A stretch of 64,000 bases of DNA from Mimachlamys varia (lineage: Eukaryota > Mollusca > Bivalvia > Pectinida > Pectinidae), in contig OX392527.1 in assembly GCA_947623455.1 (NCBI GenBank), positions 11,900,001-11,964,000 on the forward strand, written 5' to 3'. Under the pieces are notes generated by a model, which saw only the letters and a program-made list of their open reading frames with translations, searched no databases and was not told where the DNA came from. Made by a program: the position numbers and the translations under genes. Numbering within the stretch: the first letter of the stretch is position 1; every line of letters starts with the position of its first letter. Below are positions 49,564 to 61,375 of this stretch, piece after piece.

Positions 49564-51014
49564 GCCTCCTGTCCCGTAAGATCTGGCTCTATAACCCTCT
49601 GTTGCTGACCTCCTGTCCCGTAAGATCTGGCTCTATAACCCTCTGTTGCTGACCTCCTGTCCCGTAAGATCTGGCTCTATAACCCTCTGTTGCTGACCTC
49701 CTGTCCCATAAGATATGACTCTATAACCCTCTGTGACTGACCTGTCCCGTAAGATATGACTCTATAACCCTCTGTGGCTGGCCTCCTATCCCATAAGATC
49801 TCGTTCTATAACCCTCTGTGGCTGACCTCCTGTCCAATAAGATCTGGCTCTATAACCCTCTGTGACTGACCTGTCCCATAAGATCTGGCTCTATAACCCT
49901 CTGTGACTGACCTGTCCCATAAGATCTGGCTCTATAAACCTCTGTGGCTGACATCCTGTCCAGTAAGATCTAGCTCTATAACCCTCTGTGACTGACCTGT
50001 ACCATAAGATCTGGCTCTATAAACCTCTGTGGCTGACCTCCTGTTCCATAAGATATGACTCTATAACCCTCTGTGACTGACCTGTCCCATAAGATATGAC
50101 TCTATAACCCTCTGTGGCTGACCTCCTGTCTCGTAAGATCTGGCTCTATAACCCTCTGTGGCTGACCTCCTGTCCCATAAGATCTGGCTCTATAACCCTC
50201 TGTGACTGACCTGTCCCGTAAGATCTGGCTCTATAACCCTCTGTGACTGATCTGTCCCATAAGATCTGGCTCTATAACCCTCTGTGGCTGGCCTCCTGTC
50301 CCATAAGATATGACTCTATAACCCTCTGTGGCTGACCTCCTGTCTCGTAAGATCTGGCTCTATAACCCTCTGTGGCTGACCTCCTGTCCCATAAGATCTG
50401 GCTCTATAACCCTCTGTGACTGACCTGTCCCGTAAGATCTGGCTCTATAACCCTCTGTGACTGACCTGTCCCATAAGATCTGGCTCTATAACCCTCTGTG
50501 GCTGACCTCCTGTTCCATAAGATATGACTCTATAACCCTCTGTGACTGACCTGTCCCATAAGATATGACTCTATAACCCTCTGTGGCTGACCTCCTGTCC
50601 AATAAGATCGGGCTCTATAACCCTCTGTTGCTGACCTCCTGTCCCATAAGATATGACTCTATAACCCTCTGTGGCATACCTCCTGTCCCGTAAGATCTGG
50701 CTCTATAACCCTCTGTGACTGACCTGTCCCATAAGATCTGGCTCTATAACCCTCTGTGACTGACCTGTCCCATAAGATCTGGCTCTATAACCCTCTGTGG
50801 CTGACCTTCTATCCCATAAGATCTGGCTCTATAAACCTCTGTGGCTGACCGCCTGTCCCATAAGATATGACTCTATAACCCTCTGTGGCTGGCCTCCTAT
50901 CCCATAAGATCTCATTCTATAACCCTCTGTGGCTGGCCTCCTGTCCCATAAGATATGACTCTATAACCCTCTGTGGCTGACCTCCTGTCCCATAAGATAT
51001 GACTCTATAACCAT
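49564..51014. repeat. 40/44-bp minisatellite, ~34 copies
   Basis: Unit CCTCCTGTCCCATAAGATCT then GGCTCTATAACCCTCTGTGG and CTGA, or the 40-bp form GTGACTGACCTGTCCCATAA. GATATGACT replaces GATCTGGCT in about a third of copies. Blocks of mixed long and short units recur (for example 50030-50270 and 50330-50620), again suggesting multi-unit duplication. Confidence 0.96.
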
Positions 51015-53125
51015 TTGGGGCTTTTTTTATCTAGTCTTTGGACTTCTCTTGCATTACTCCTGGAAACTGTCAGTCCTGCCCAAACTGACCCTGTGTCCTT
51101 ACTTTGATTACTTTTTGTCTTGACCTGGTCATCCTCAAATGACCTCTAGCCTTGACCTGTATATAGCAGTCCTGTCTCTGGTGACCCTGTCATACTGCTG
51201 GTGGTATATACAGATGGTTCCCTTGTGACTCCTTGTGCCAGCACACCTAATCATGTCTGTGGAATGTACCTCCATCAGTACCACTGATTAGTCTGCAGTA
51301 CATAGCTTCCATTAGACTTCTGTACATGTATCAATGTAAACATGTTGATGAGATCTGGTCATCATAAAACAGCTTATAGTTATATTGGTTGTCTAGACAA
51401 CTAATGACCATGACTAGTACATATATCATTTTCATCTATTCAATCAAATGTATGAGCTTGTTACTTTTTTTGCCATTTTGTCCCAAATCATTTCTTTTTT
51501 TTTCATTTTTCTAGACATGTTTCAAATATTACAAATCATGACCTTCAACTTTGCTTGTTGTAAGCCTTCATTTTTGCTGTACCCGACCTTGACCTATTTT
51601 TTGTAATCTTCACCTTTGCTGTGACCTTCACCTCTTTTTTGTACAGTAGTAACCTATACTTTTGCAGTAATCTTCCTCTGAACACCTGTATCATGTTTAC
51701 CAGTAAGTCAATAGAAATGCCTTTCACTACTACTCTACCAACAAATGTCCTATATAACACCTACACCACCTGGCCAACACCTTACTTTGGCCTAGACTAC
51801 ATATAGGTAATCTTTACCTCCAGAATTTGGGTGGGACCTGAATTTCATGGCAACAAATATGTTATCAGTCATCCAATATAAATGTACATATTGTAACACT
51901 CACACCTCATCATAACCTCACATTCTACACTTAACACAGCTCCAATCAAAATCAAATTTCTCCCACAGGGTGGAGATGTTTAACAGGTATAAGACAGCAC
52001 GGATCATATGCCTCCGCTACAGACTACAGCAGAAACACCTGTGTAGTAGGCCATCTACCTCTGCTGGTGTGCAATCTAATGCACAAGATGACATCACATG
52101 GATTGACCCAGTATTGATGCTATGTGTAGTGGTCATGTCAGAGGCACGGGGAACATCCTATGGAAATATGCCAGCATTGCAGCATAGAGTACTTTACGAT
52201 CATTCGCACAATTCGGGGAAAGAAAAACTTAGTGTAACATATCATTTGGTTAAATCTAAAAAGTGGATTTTTTTTCCGTATATATTTTCGGAAATATTTC
52301 CTGTTTTTCTGATTTAACATTTTCCATGAAAGGACTGCAGATCTGGCATGATACTCATCTACATGATGTAAACTTTTAAGTGCCTTATGTAAACATCAAC
52401 TGCCGGCTGTGATCACTCTGCTTGATAAAATAGCAAACATGGAGAACATGCAAACATTTGGATACTAGGTCAAACTTTCACCTGTATGTAATAAGATCAA
52501 AGTAATTTCTCTTCTGTTCCCTCTTATACTTACAATGTTAAAGCTATGCTTTTTTTGTATTCATGAAAATCTGAGTTTTTAAACAGTGCAATATGGTTTC
52601 TTTTTCAAAGAACCAACGTTTTACAGAATCTAATACAACAACTTTTTTAACAAGTTCTCATTACCAATAAAGAAGACAGTCTAAAATGTTTTGTTGGCTA
52701 TATCACTGAATATTTTAAACCAATTTCATCCTGATTATATTTGAACTCAAGTTGTATTTTAAAGGGGTTAAAATGGATTTTAGATTTAGGGGCATACATT
52801 TGAAAGTTCATTAAAAAATTGGTAAAATGGATAAATATTTCCATTCAAGCAAGATGTATTTGAACTAGTTTGTACTGGGACTATACTGTTAGTATGAGGC
52901 AGTGTTGAGTTTGTAAGACTGCGGTGTTACATAATGGCAGCTGTGTACTGGTATAGGCTGTGTGCCTGACTGTCTCCTGTGTCAGACCTGATTACTGTCA
53001 CCTGCCTGCTAGATAAACACCTTCTCCTCCAACATACCTCAACAATCACAATTAACAGCAACAAAACTGCTCAGTCCCTTATCTCCAAATTGCTTGTCTC
53101 CAATGTTTCCTTCTCTAGTCAAATG
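51015..53125. other. Mostly single-copy DNA; one unrecognised open stretch
   Basis: 51970..52317 (plus) is open for 115 codons, is preceded by a good acceptor-like TTTCTCCCACAG, and is less AT-rich than its flanks. I recognise no domain. The rest is AT-rich with nothing supported. Confidence 0.35.
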
Positions 53126-53924
53126 TTGGTGAGATGTCGTGTGAGTGAGTCAGTCCGATGTCATGTTGGTGAGTTGGTGAGATGTCATGTTGGTGAGATG
53201 TCATGTTGGTGAGATGTCATGTTGGTGAGATGTCATGTTGGTGAGTTGGTAAGATGTCATGTTGGTGGGTTGGTGAGATGTCATGTTGGTGAGATGTCAT
53301 GTTGGTGAGATGTCATGTTGGTGAGTTGGTATGATGTCATGTTGGTGGGTTGGTGAGATGTCATGTTGGTGGGTTGGTAAGATGTCATGTTGGTGGGTTG
53401 GTAAGATGTCATGTTGGTGGGTTGGTAAGATGTCATGTTGGTGGGTTGGTAAGATGTCATGTTGGTGGGTTGGTGAGATGTCATGTTGGTGAGATGTCAT
53501 GTGAGTGAGTCACTCTGATGTCATGTTGGTAGGTTGGTAAGATGTCATGTTGGTGGGTTGGTGAGATGTCATGTTGGTGGGTTGGTAAGATGTCATGTTG
53601 GTGGGTTGGTAAGATGTCATGTTGGTGGGTTGGTGAGATGTCATGTTGGTGAGATGTCATGTGAGTGAGTCAGTCTGATGTCATGTTGGTGAGATGTCAT
53701 GTTGGTGGGTTGGTGAGATGTCATGTTGGTGGGTTGGTGAGATGTCATGTTGGTGGGTTGGTGAGATGTCATGTTGGTGAGATGTCATGTTGGTGAGATG
53801 TCATGTTGGTGAGTTGGTATGATGTCATGTTGGTGGGTTGGTGAGATGTCATGTGAGTGAGTCAGTCCGATGTCATGTTGGTTGGTTGGTGACATGTGAT
53901 GTTGGTGGGTTGGTGAGGTGTCAT
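53126..53924. repeat. 16/24-bp minisatellite, ~38 copies
   Basis: Units GATGTCATGTTGGTGA (16 bp) and GATGTCATGTTGGTGGGTTG + GTAA (24 bp), with a rare GTGAGTGAGTCAGTC unit that recurs near 53140, 53500, 53660 and 53850. Both units are multiples of eight. The minus-strand frames (NMTSYQPT period) are artefacts. Confidence 0.96.
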
Positions 53925-55435
53925 GTTGGAGTCAGCAGTTGGTCAGATGCTCTGTTGGTTATTTCTTCAGATATTCAGCAATGTGTTTCCATTCAGGTGT
54001 TGTTGTGAATGAAACTTTCTGTAGTCCCGTCAGTAATGGCAGACTACTCAATTATACTAATACTTTTCTGTAAGTATTGACATTACAGAGCCTCCCTCCT
54101 GTTGACTCGATGGTCGTACCAATCAGGGCACTCACCCAGCTTCATTAGTATAGCCAGTTGGTGAGGAGGCCGTGTGATTAGTGGTAATTAGGATAAATGA
54201 CCACCATTCTCTATGACCTTGTGTTTGGCCTTGTATTATAATCACTTTGTACCTACTTATACTTGTGTACCTATTTACCTTGCACAAGCTGTACCAATCA
54301 AATTCTAACTCAAAAGCTGTTAGGGTGGTTCTGTGAGAATGAGAGACTGAAAGAGTTTTTGAGTTTTTATTAGTTTTTTCTTGTTCTTTAATCTAGACCC
54401 ACCAAATTATTACTAATTAACTGATCAAAACACTTTTCAAATTTATTTTAAAACATCATTGCCTTACAGTAAAAAGATATGACAAGACAAACTATCAAAA
54501 CTTTTAAAAGTACAACTAGGAACATTTTAAAAGTATGTTCATTTATTCAGAATCATGCCAAGATCAAATTCTAGACAAATATCTACAGTGGGTTAAGAGG
54601 CCCTACAAATTATTATATCCATCAGAGTAACATACAGCTTCCTTGTAGCAGTGGGTACAAGTTCAGCCCTGTCTATCACATTACGGGGATTCTATCAGCG
54701 TTGGACCTGGCTAATGTCCTACTTGGTTATTGGAAATGGGGTACATATTGATAAAGAGGGGGCAATTAGGAATGGTGTACATTCATAAAGTGATAGGTGC
54801 AAATACAAAAGATAAATATTTAATTTCATGTCTCCCGGTGTGGGTCAGTGTCTAGTATGATACATGTCTGTGGAGGATCTGTCCTCATCATTATGTTTTA
54901 TTATCTATTACCCAATCAGCAGTTGGCGGACTGAGGAAGTGCTTGGTAGATTACTTAAATTTCATCAGCCTATCATAATAGCGGCAGGAAGCATGCCCAT
55001 ACATCCAGATCAAGGTTACTGTCAGCGACTATACTGACATCCCAACTAGGATAAGTTTGTTATTTTCTATCTCACGATTACACAAGCAGGTTGCCCAAGT
55101 GTTTATACGATCAGGATTCCAAAGTTACAGGTTATTGGTGATGTAACAACCCCGTAGAAACTTCCGTCTGCAGTTCACGTCATGAAAACATATTTCCTCA
55201 ATCAAGTTAAATCTGTTGCTTCATCTAAGAGTGAAAGACTGTCCTCTTCTTCTTTTGTTATCATTCAATATTAAAAATTTCAATGCGACACTGGTTGATG
55301 TCTGCTTTGTTTTCATTATTGGCAATTTAAGAATCTTGTGCATTGTTGTCAGAGCTCATGACATACGTTAACAGCATTTCTTTACTTACTCCTCTTTTAT
55401 TTCTAATTCTTTTACAATTGTATATTAATAGGTAA
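53925..55435. other. Single-copy DNA
   Basis: About 1.5 kb with no exon, RNA gene or element recognised. Confidence 0.45.
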
Positions 55436-55592
55436 AGATGACAATGACAACGTCTTGCTGGGTTAATCGGCTTTAATAAAAAATGTTGACTAGTTTCGAC
55501 ACATTAGATGTGTCGTCTTCAGAACGTGTCGAAACTAGTCAACATCTTTTATTAAAGCCGATTAACCCAGCAAGACGTTGTCATGGTCATCT
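55436..55592. mobile_element. 157-bp near-perfect palindrome, probable retroelement terminus
   Basis: Arms 55436..55502 and 55526..55592 are reverse complements at 65 of 67 positions (starting AGATGACAATGACAACGTCT), separated by 23 nt. The loop side contains another perfect hairpin CGACACAT-TAG-ATGTGTCG, so the region could extrude as a branched cruciform. A hammerhead-like core lies across the centre on the minus strand (listed separately). Inverted terminal segments carrying hammerheads are a feature of Penelope-like elements, so a solo inverted terminus is my preferred reading; a small foldback MITE is the alternative. Confidence 0.6.
55485..55525 (-). ncRNA. Hammerhead ribozyme-like motif in palindrome
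   Basis: Minus strand: GTT (stem I), CTGAAGA, then stem II GACAC...GTGTC, GAA, a minimal stem III AC-TA-GT, cleavage-site C and AAC (stem I). All invariant core positions including C17 are present. Defects: one extra C between A9 and stem II, only three stem I pairs, and competition from the surrounding 67-bp palindrome. Activity, perhaps as a dimer, is open. Confidence 0.42.
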
Positions 55593-55948
55593 ATACCCAT
55601 TGATAACTCTACTACTACGACTGGACTCTTGTATTCCTTATGGAATCCGTCTACTGGGCTACACAGAACTCTACTGCACCATCTACACGGACGTTGGATC
55701 TCCCTCTCCCCTGAATTGTATATTAAGTTATTACCTATTAGATCCGTTCATGTGATACACCTGTGACTGTTGCTTTTATCACTATGGACTCTTGACAATT
55801 GTTTTGTTGGCTTATTCTTTGCCCTTTTGATTCTATCTTCATTGATTTTGGCCCACTTTCTCTGTGTCTCCATGCATTTAAACACAAAGTTTAAATGCAT
55901 GTCAAGGCCACATATTTTGCTAGGGTTTTTCGTTGATTTGGCTCTGGG
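55593..55948. other. Single-copy spacer
   Basis: No recognised gene. A local inverted pair CATGCATTTAAACAC-AAA-GTTTAAATGCATG (about 55872-55902) forms a 13-bp hairpin. Confidence 0.45.
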
Positions 55949-55950
55949 TT

Positions 55951-55996
<46 letters not shown>
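55949..55996. repeat. Poly(T)12-poly(G)36 tract
   Basis: Twelve T followed by 36 uninterrupted G, immediately before the 76-bp array. Long G homopolymers are prone to quadruplex formation and slippage and are a known source of length error in sequencing, so the exact length is doubtful. Confidence 0.9.
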
Positions 55997-55997
<1 letters not shown>

Positions 55998-56812
55998 GTA
56001 ATTGTTTCCAAGGCCATTGTTTCCCCTGGTCATTGTTACCTAGCCTGTTGTTTCCACGCCTGTTGATTCCCAGGTCATTGTTTCACAGGCCATTGTTTCC
56101 CCTGGTCATTGTTACCTAGCCTGTTGTTTACACGCCTGTTGATTCCCAGGTCATTGTTTCCCCTGGTCATTGTTACCTAGCCTGTTGTTTACACGCCTGT
56201 TGATTCCCAGGTCGTTGTTTCACAGGCCATTGTTTCCCCTGGTCATTGTTACCTAGCCTGTTGTTTTCACGCCTGTTGATTCCCAGGTCGTTGTTTCACA
56301 GGCCATTGTTTCCCCTGGTCATTGTTACCTAGCCTGTTGTTTTCACGCCTGTTGATTCCCAGGTCATTGTTTCACAGGCCATTGTTTCCCCTGGTCATTG
56401 TTACCTAGCCTGTTGTTTACACGCCTGTTGATTCCCAGGTCATTGTTTCCCCTGGTCATTGTTACCTAGCCTGTTGTTTTCACGCCTGTTGATTCCCAGG
56501 TCGTTGTTTCACAGGCCATTGTTTCCCCTGGTCATTGTTACCTAGCCTGTTGTTTTCACGCCTGTTGATTCCCAGGTCGTTGTTTCACAGGCCATTGTTA
56601 CCTAGCCTGTTGATTCCCAGGTCTTTGTTTCACAGGCCATTGTTACCTAGCCTGTTGATTCCCAGGTCGTTGTTTCACAGGCCATTGTTACCTAGCCTGT
56701 TGTTTCCACGCCTGTTGATTCCCAGGTCATTGTTTCCCCTGGTCATCGTTACCTAGCCTGTTGTTTCCACGCCTGTTGATTCCCAGGTCGTTGTTTCACA
56801 GGCCATTGTTTT
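55997..56812. repeat. 76-bp minisatellite with internal shorter units, ~13 copies
   Basis: Unit TGTTGATTCCCAGGTCATTG, then TTTCACAGGCCATTGTTTCC, CCTGGTCATTGTTACCTAGC and CTGTTGTTTCCACGCC. Several copies lack the CACAGGCCATTGTTTC or CCCTGGTCATTG parts, so the unit is itself composed of GTCATTGTT-type sub-repeats. Confidence 0.94.
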
Positions 56813-57130
56813 CTTGGTTGTTATTTCCTTATCCAATGTTTGTTTACAAGGTAGCTTTCATTGACTGGATGTGCAATCTCATTTTTCATTCAACTTTCCT
56901 TTATTTTAAATGATTTTAAATTATTTGAATTGCAGGTTGGTATTGCATATTGGGACTTCCCCATCAAATGATTTAATGCATAACTATGTGATAGTTGGCT
57001 TAGCACCTGACAGAGGTAAGGACTTTGTTACCATTAGCAACATAATAACAGTAATACTATGTAATGACATAAAGAAGTTCTGTACTTTCAACCAAAATAT
57101 TTTAATCCGAAAAAGAATACAAATTTCCTG
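56813..57130. other. Single-copy spacer
   Basis: AT-rich; no feature recognised. Confidence 0.45.
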
Positions 57131-57367
57131 AACTATTTAGTGTTTGGTTTAGTTTGGTTTATTTAGTTTTATGCCCTATTAAAAGCCAGGGTCATTTAAA
57201 GATGTAACAGGTTTTGGAGGTGGAGGAAAGCTGGAGTACCCAGAGAAAAAACAACGACCTACGGTCAGTACTTAACAACTGTCCCATGTGGGTTATGAAC
57301 TCACAACCCAGAGGTGGAGGGCTAGTGGTAGAATGTCAGGACACCTTAACTCAGCCACTGTGGCCCC
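57131..57367 (-). mobile_element. Degenerate tRNA-derived SINE of bivalve type
   Basis: Read on the minus strand: a tRNA-like head GGGGCCACAGTGGCTGAGTT AAGGTGTCC (A-box region), CTAGCCCTCCACCTCTGGGT, and a decayed B box GTTCATAAC (57292..57300). It continues with TACTGACCGTAGG, then TCTCTGGGTACTCCAG and CTTTCCTCCACCTCC, ending in TTAATAGGGCATAAAAC and A/C-rich sequence. From memory, this order of blocks matches a tRNA-SINE very common in bivalve genomes. Several conserved CpG sites appear decayed, so it is an old, inactive copy. It shares the GGGTACTCC central motif with the SINE at 16481. Confidence 0.8.
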
Positions 57368-60207
57368 ATTATAATTTAATTAAAGTATTGATGTTGAATA
57401 CATTGAAGAGGACTATCCAGGAATGATGAAGGAGTCCACAGCTAGCAATCCTGGTAACAATCATCTGCCCAAGTCTACACTACCTGTGAACACCTATATC
57501 TATGCCAGGAAAGTCACTTTCATCTCCTGTTATATTCAGGACTCAGTGAGGCACAACCTCTCTCTGATCAGATCTCCTACTGCTGCCATTTTACAGAGAC
57601 ATAGCAGCCAGCCAAATGATCTTCATAACTCTCCAGTAAGGAGCCGAATCCATCAGGTCCCACTCAGGAAACGGCTAAATATACCTAGTTATAGATCCAT
57701 CTCATAGAAAATCACATCAAATGTAAATCTGCAAAACTAATAACTTAAACAGCATCAAGGTCAACATCTGATTACCAAAAACTTGGGTTTATGAAAAAAT
57801 CAATAGGCTATGTATGTAACAGAAATATGGGGGCAGCAGTATGTCTGTGGTAATGCATTAATGTTTTACCAAACACTGAATAAGTCAGACATTTAATGGT
57901 TTTTAAAAATTAAACAAATTACTGCAGACGTGACAAAGTAAACTTCATTACTGTATAAAAAAAAAACCACAAGGATATTTCTGGGTGGAAAAAAGTGCTG
58001 CATGTTCATATCTAGCACTGACGCTGAAGACTGACACGGCTGGAAATTATAGTGACAAAATGGATAAGAAAACGGAGTGAGTACAACACATTTGTGGGCT
58101 AGCTTTGGCACTGGCTCCAGCAAGGCATGTACCAGACAATATAAATTCCAGATAGCTCTATAAATATGTCTAGCTTTGCAGAGCAAGGACTTGTATTTAT
58201 AAATTAAAGTACAATAAGATAACTTTATACATGGTTCTATTATAAGAAATACATATGTGCCAATGTCGCTTTTCCCCTGAAAGCAGCCTCTTGGAGCTGA
58301 ACCCCAGACGACATTGTCCAATACTGAAAGATAGCAAGTAACGACACAACGACTCAACGCTTCACCACCATGACACACAATATCTTAACATGTTTGTATA
58401 CCTACTGCATAAACAATTACCTGTAAAAGATACCTACGTCACGTGCTCTGCAGTATGCACAAGCACTCTGATCATAGCCTTAGAGACATGTACAGATAGG
58501 GAGATATTATTTTTGGTTGTAATGTTTGGTACTTAAAATCACAGCCTGCATTCACCATTCATGTAACATGTATAGAAGATGGAAAACCTAGCCTTAACGA
58601 CTTTCTGTGCAGCATACAATTTTGGGAAAATAGTGAAAAGGTATTAAAGTGCTGTGATCAGAATGAAAATGCTGATACCTGTAGTTGATAGCCAGTGAGA
58701 AAGCAGTTTCTGACAGATAACACTGTCTTTAACCAAATTGTCTATACACAACAACTGAAATATGCCTATCTTCCACATATTTGTGTATGGTCCAATATTT
58801 TTTCACAAACATAAATCTATTTTGGGGTATTCAATTTGTTGATTTTTAGACATGGGGCTTGAGCATCAATATCAAATACAACACAGGAAGGAGATTATCT
58901 ACACATAGGCTATCACAAAGGGTTATTTCATCAACATTAAGTAAATATCTCGGTTTGAGTTCTTAAAGATTTAATTAATTTTGAACAAAATCATTGACTA
59001 TACAATGTTACAATGTACGACAGCCAGGATTCACTGGACATGTGAGATCACTTTATGGTAAACTAGAATTGTAAAACAATAGCAAGACATTCAAAGTTTT
59101 TACATATTTGACCCCTGTGACTTTGAAAGTGGGTCGAAGTCATTTATTTTAGGAAACTTTATAGCACTCTTTCCAGGTACATAGTGACCAAATATAATGG
59201 CCCTATTTAGGTCCTCAAGTGTTCAAGAAGTCATTTAAAGAGTAAGTTGACAGACACTGGACACCAGATGCTGGACAACACACCATAACATAAGCTTATC
59301 TGACACTTTGTGCCAGGTGAGCTTAAATTGAATAAGGACTACTTTCTGAGAAGAAGTGCAGAAAAAGATGGGTCTTTAGACAAAGTGATGGACCTTACAT
59401 GTACACACATTATTTACTATCTAATATAATTGGAGATATTATTTTAAAAAAGCAAAAATAGGCAGAAAATAAGATATCAAGTCTAGAATAACACTGTAGT
59501 TCAACTTCTTTACAGATTCAAAGGTGTGTCCTTCAAAGAAATTCGGCAGACACAAACGGCTGCTCCCTCCTGCCTCCAATATACACACAAGGTCATCGCC
59601 CTACATCAACAGAGGTGTTTTTTTTGTGGAGCTATAAACACAGCCTCCCAAAACTTCTCTCATGATCAACCAACCACTAGACAAAAAAAAATAGCTAATT
59701 TCCTCCACGTTTTGTCTAGCTCCTCATCCTCATTTGAGCATTCCAGAAGCAAGAATACAATCTGAACGTGGCTTCTGAAATACTTGCAAAACTAGAGAAT
59801 GAGAATGTATGAGACCTGGCCTAGATATCATTACCTTAAACACTCAAACTCCATTATATTTGATATAATCTTCATAACATCCAACACGATTTTCCATTTA
59901 TCCTGAAATAGCTGCAATAATGATAAGATTATGTAAGTGAAAAGGAGTTAGGTGTGTCTTATGGAAGTTGTATACTCTGTAAAACCTACTAGAAACCCAC
60001 CAATCACAATTCCTAAAATACCCTTATCAGTCTTAGACCGTTATATATTTGGTGACTGATGAACTCGCTGTACAGGTAAATTTATTTCAAGTTAATAAGT
60101 GTTTGCAGGCTCCCAACTAGAACCAGTAGATTAACACAACAAGACTATATGTAAATGTATGCTTATAAAGAGCAAATAAAAGGGTTAAGTCATAACTTTC
60201 CATTATA
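57368..60207. other. Single-copy DNA without recognisable genes
   Basis: About 2.8 kb. The 161-codon minus frame at 57893..58378 and the 94-codon plus frame at 57423..57707 show no recognised domain. Nothing else supported. Confidence 0.4.
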
Positions 60208-60352
60208 CAGTAAAACCCTACTTTTTCGAATTTTATGGGGACTTGATCAACAGTTCGAGGAATACATGGTATTCTAGTAAACCGAGGTTGGTTGAATATG
60301 TACGAACTCGGTTGGGACCAAACAAACTGTTCGAGTAAGTAGGATTTTACTG
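60208..60352. mobile_element. 145-bp pogo/Tigger-like MITE with TA target duplication
   Basis: Ends CAGTAAAACCCTACTTTTTC (left) and its inverted partner CAGTAAAATCCTACTTACTC (right, reverse complement) match at 20 of the first 23 positions, including GAA. TA flanks both sides (60206..60207 and 60353..60354). The CAGTAAAACC terminus and TA duplication are typical of the Tc1/mariner-pogo superfamily. The interior (137 bp class) has no transposase, so it is non-autonomous. Confidence 0.82.
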
Positions 60353-60360
60353 TATTCTGG

Positions 60361-60740
60361 CAGGTTTTTATTGCTATATTACCTGGTTAGATTTTTATTA
60401 CTATATTACCTGGTTAGATTTTTATTACTATATTACCTGGTTAGATTTTTAATACTATAATACCTGGTTAGATTTTTAATACTATAATACCTGGTTAGAT
60501 TTTTATTACTATATTACCTGGTTAGAATTTTACTGCTATATTAATTACCTGGTTAGATATATATATTTATTGCTATATTACCTGGTTAGATTTGTATTAA
60601 TATAACTTGGTTAGGTTTTCATTACTACAATAACCTGGTTAGTTTTTTATTATTTTATTACCTGGTAAGCTTCGTAAAATTGGTTTTTGATTACTACATA
60701 ACTTGGTTAAATTATAACTGTATTACCTGGTTAGTTTAGT
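60361..60740. repeat. 27-bp AT-rich minisatellite, ~13 copies
   Basis: Unit ATTACCTGGTTAGATTTTTA + TTACTAT, regular at the left and progressively decayed to the right. It starts 9 bp after the MITE. Confidence 0.9.
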
Positions 60741-61375
60741 TATGTTTTTTTTTAACTTTATAACCTGGTTAAATTAGAGCTACTTTACCTGATAGTTTGG
60801 ACACTGTTTGAGACTAGATAATATTAGGTTTACCAAAGGTTCAGCTACTAATTACAAGAGCATGCTATAATGCTGACTGAATTAAATCTTTGCTTGTACA
60901 GCAAGAGTCAACAAGGCAATTGGCGTCACAGCTATGGGCAATAAGGTACCCTTAGATGATGATACCCACATGTAATAATCTACCATACGCACAACCAATT
61001 TTCTCTCTTGCCCTTCACAGAATTTTCTTTTAAGACATCTATTTATGTAACACAGATTCATTTCTCCTTAGCTGTTTTCTTTTTCTACCCTGTAACAATA
61101 ACAAAACACAAAATGTACTTTTCCCCAAAATGAAACCACCAGCAGCCAACTCCTACAAGCAAACCTATTACAATGTACCCCCTGATACCACACATACCCC
61201 AAGTAATGAAGAATCGGCACCACTTGTCCTTACCAGAATTGTTTCTCTAGACATTAACTTGTACTTTCCCATCAGCCTATCAAGTTGTTATTAATGAGAG
61301 TTTAGCTCTTCAGCCATGTTATACCCTTACAGGCAGCTGATGTTACCTGTCATACCTCTTAATAACAGCATACCT
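60741..61375. other. Single-copy DNA
   Basis: A short plus frame from 61131 (54 codons, MKPPAANSYKQTYYNVPPDT) is protein-like in composition but unrecognised and without splice support. No other feature. Confidence 0.35.

Noticed and set aside
57423..57707. DSVRHNLSL resembling the forkhead helix-3 motif
   Set aside because: The residues around it do not match a forkhead domain; a nine-residue chance similarity.
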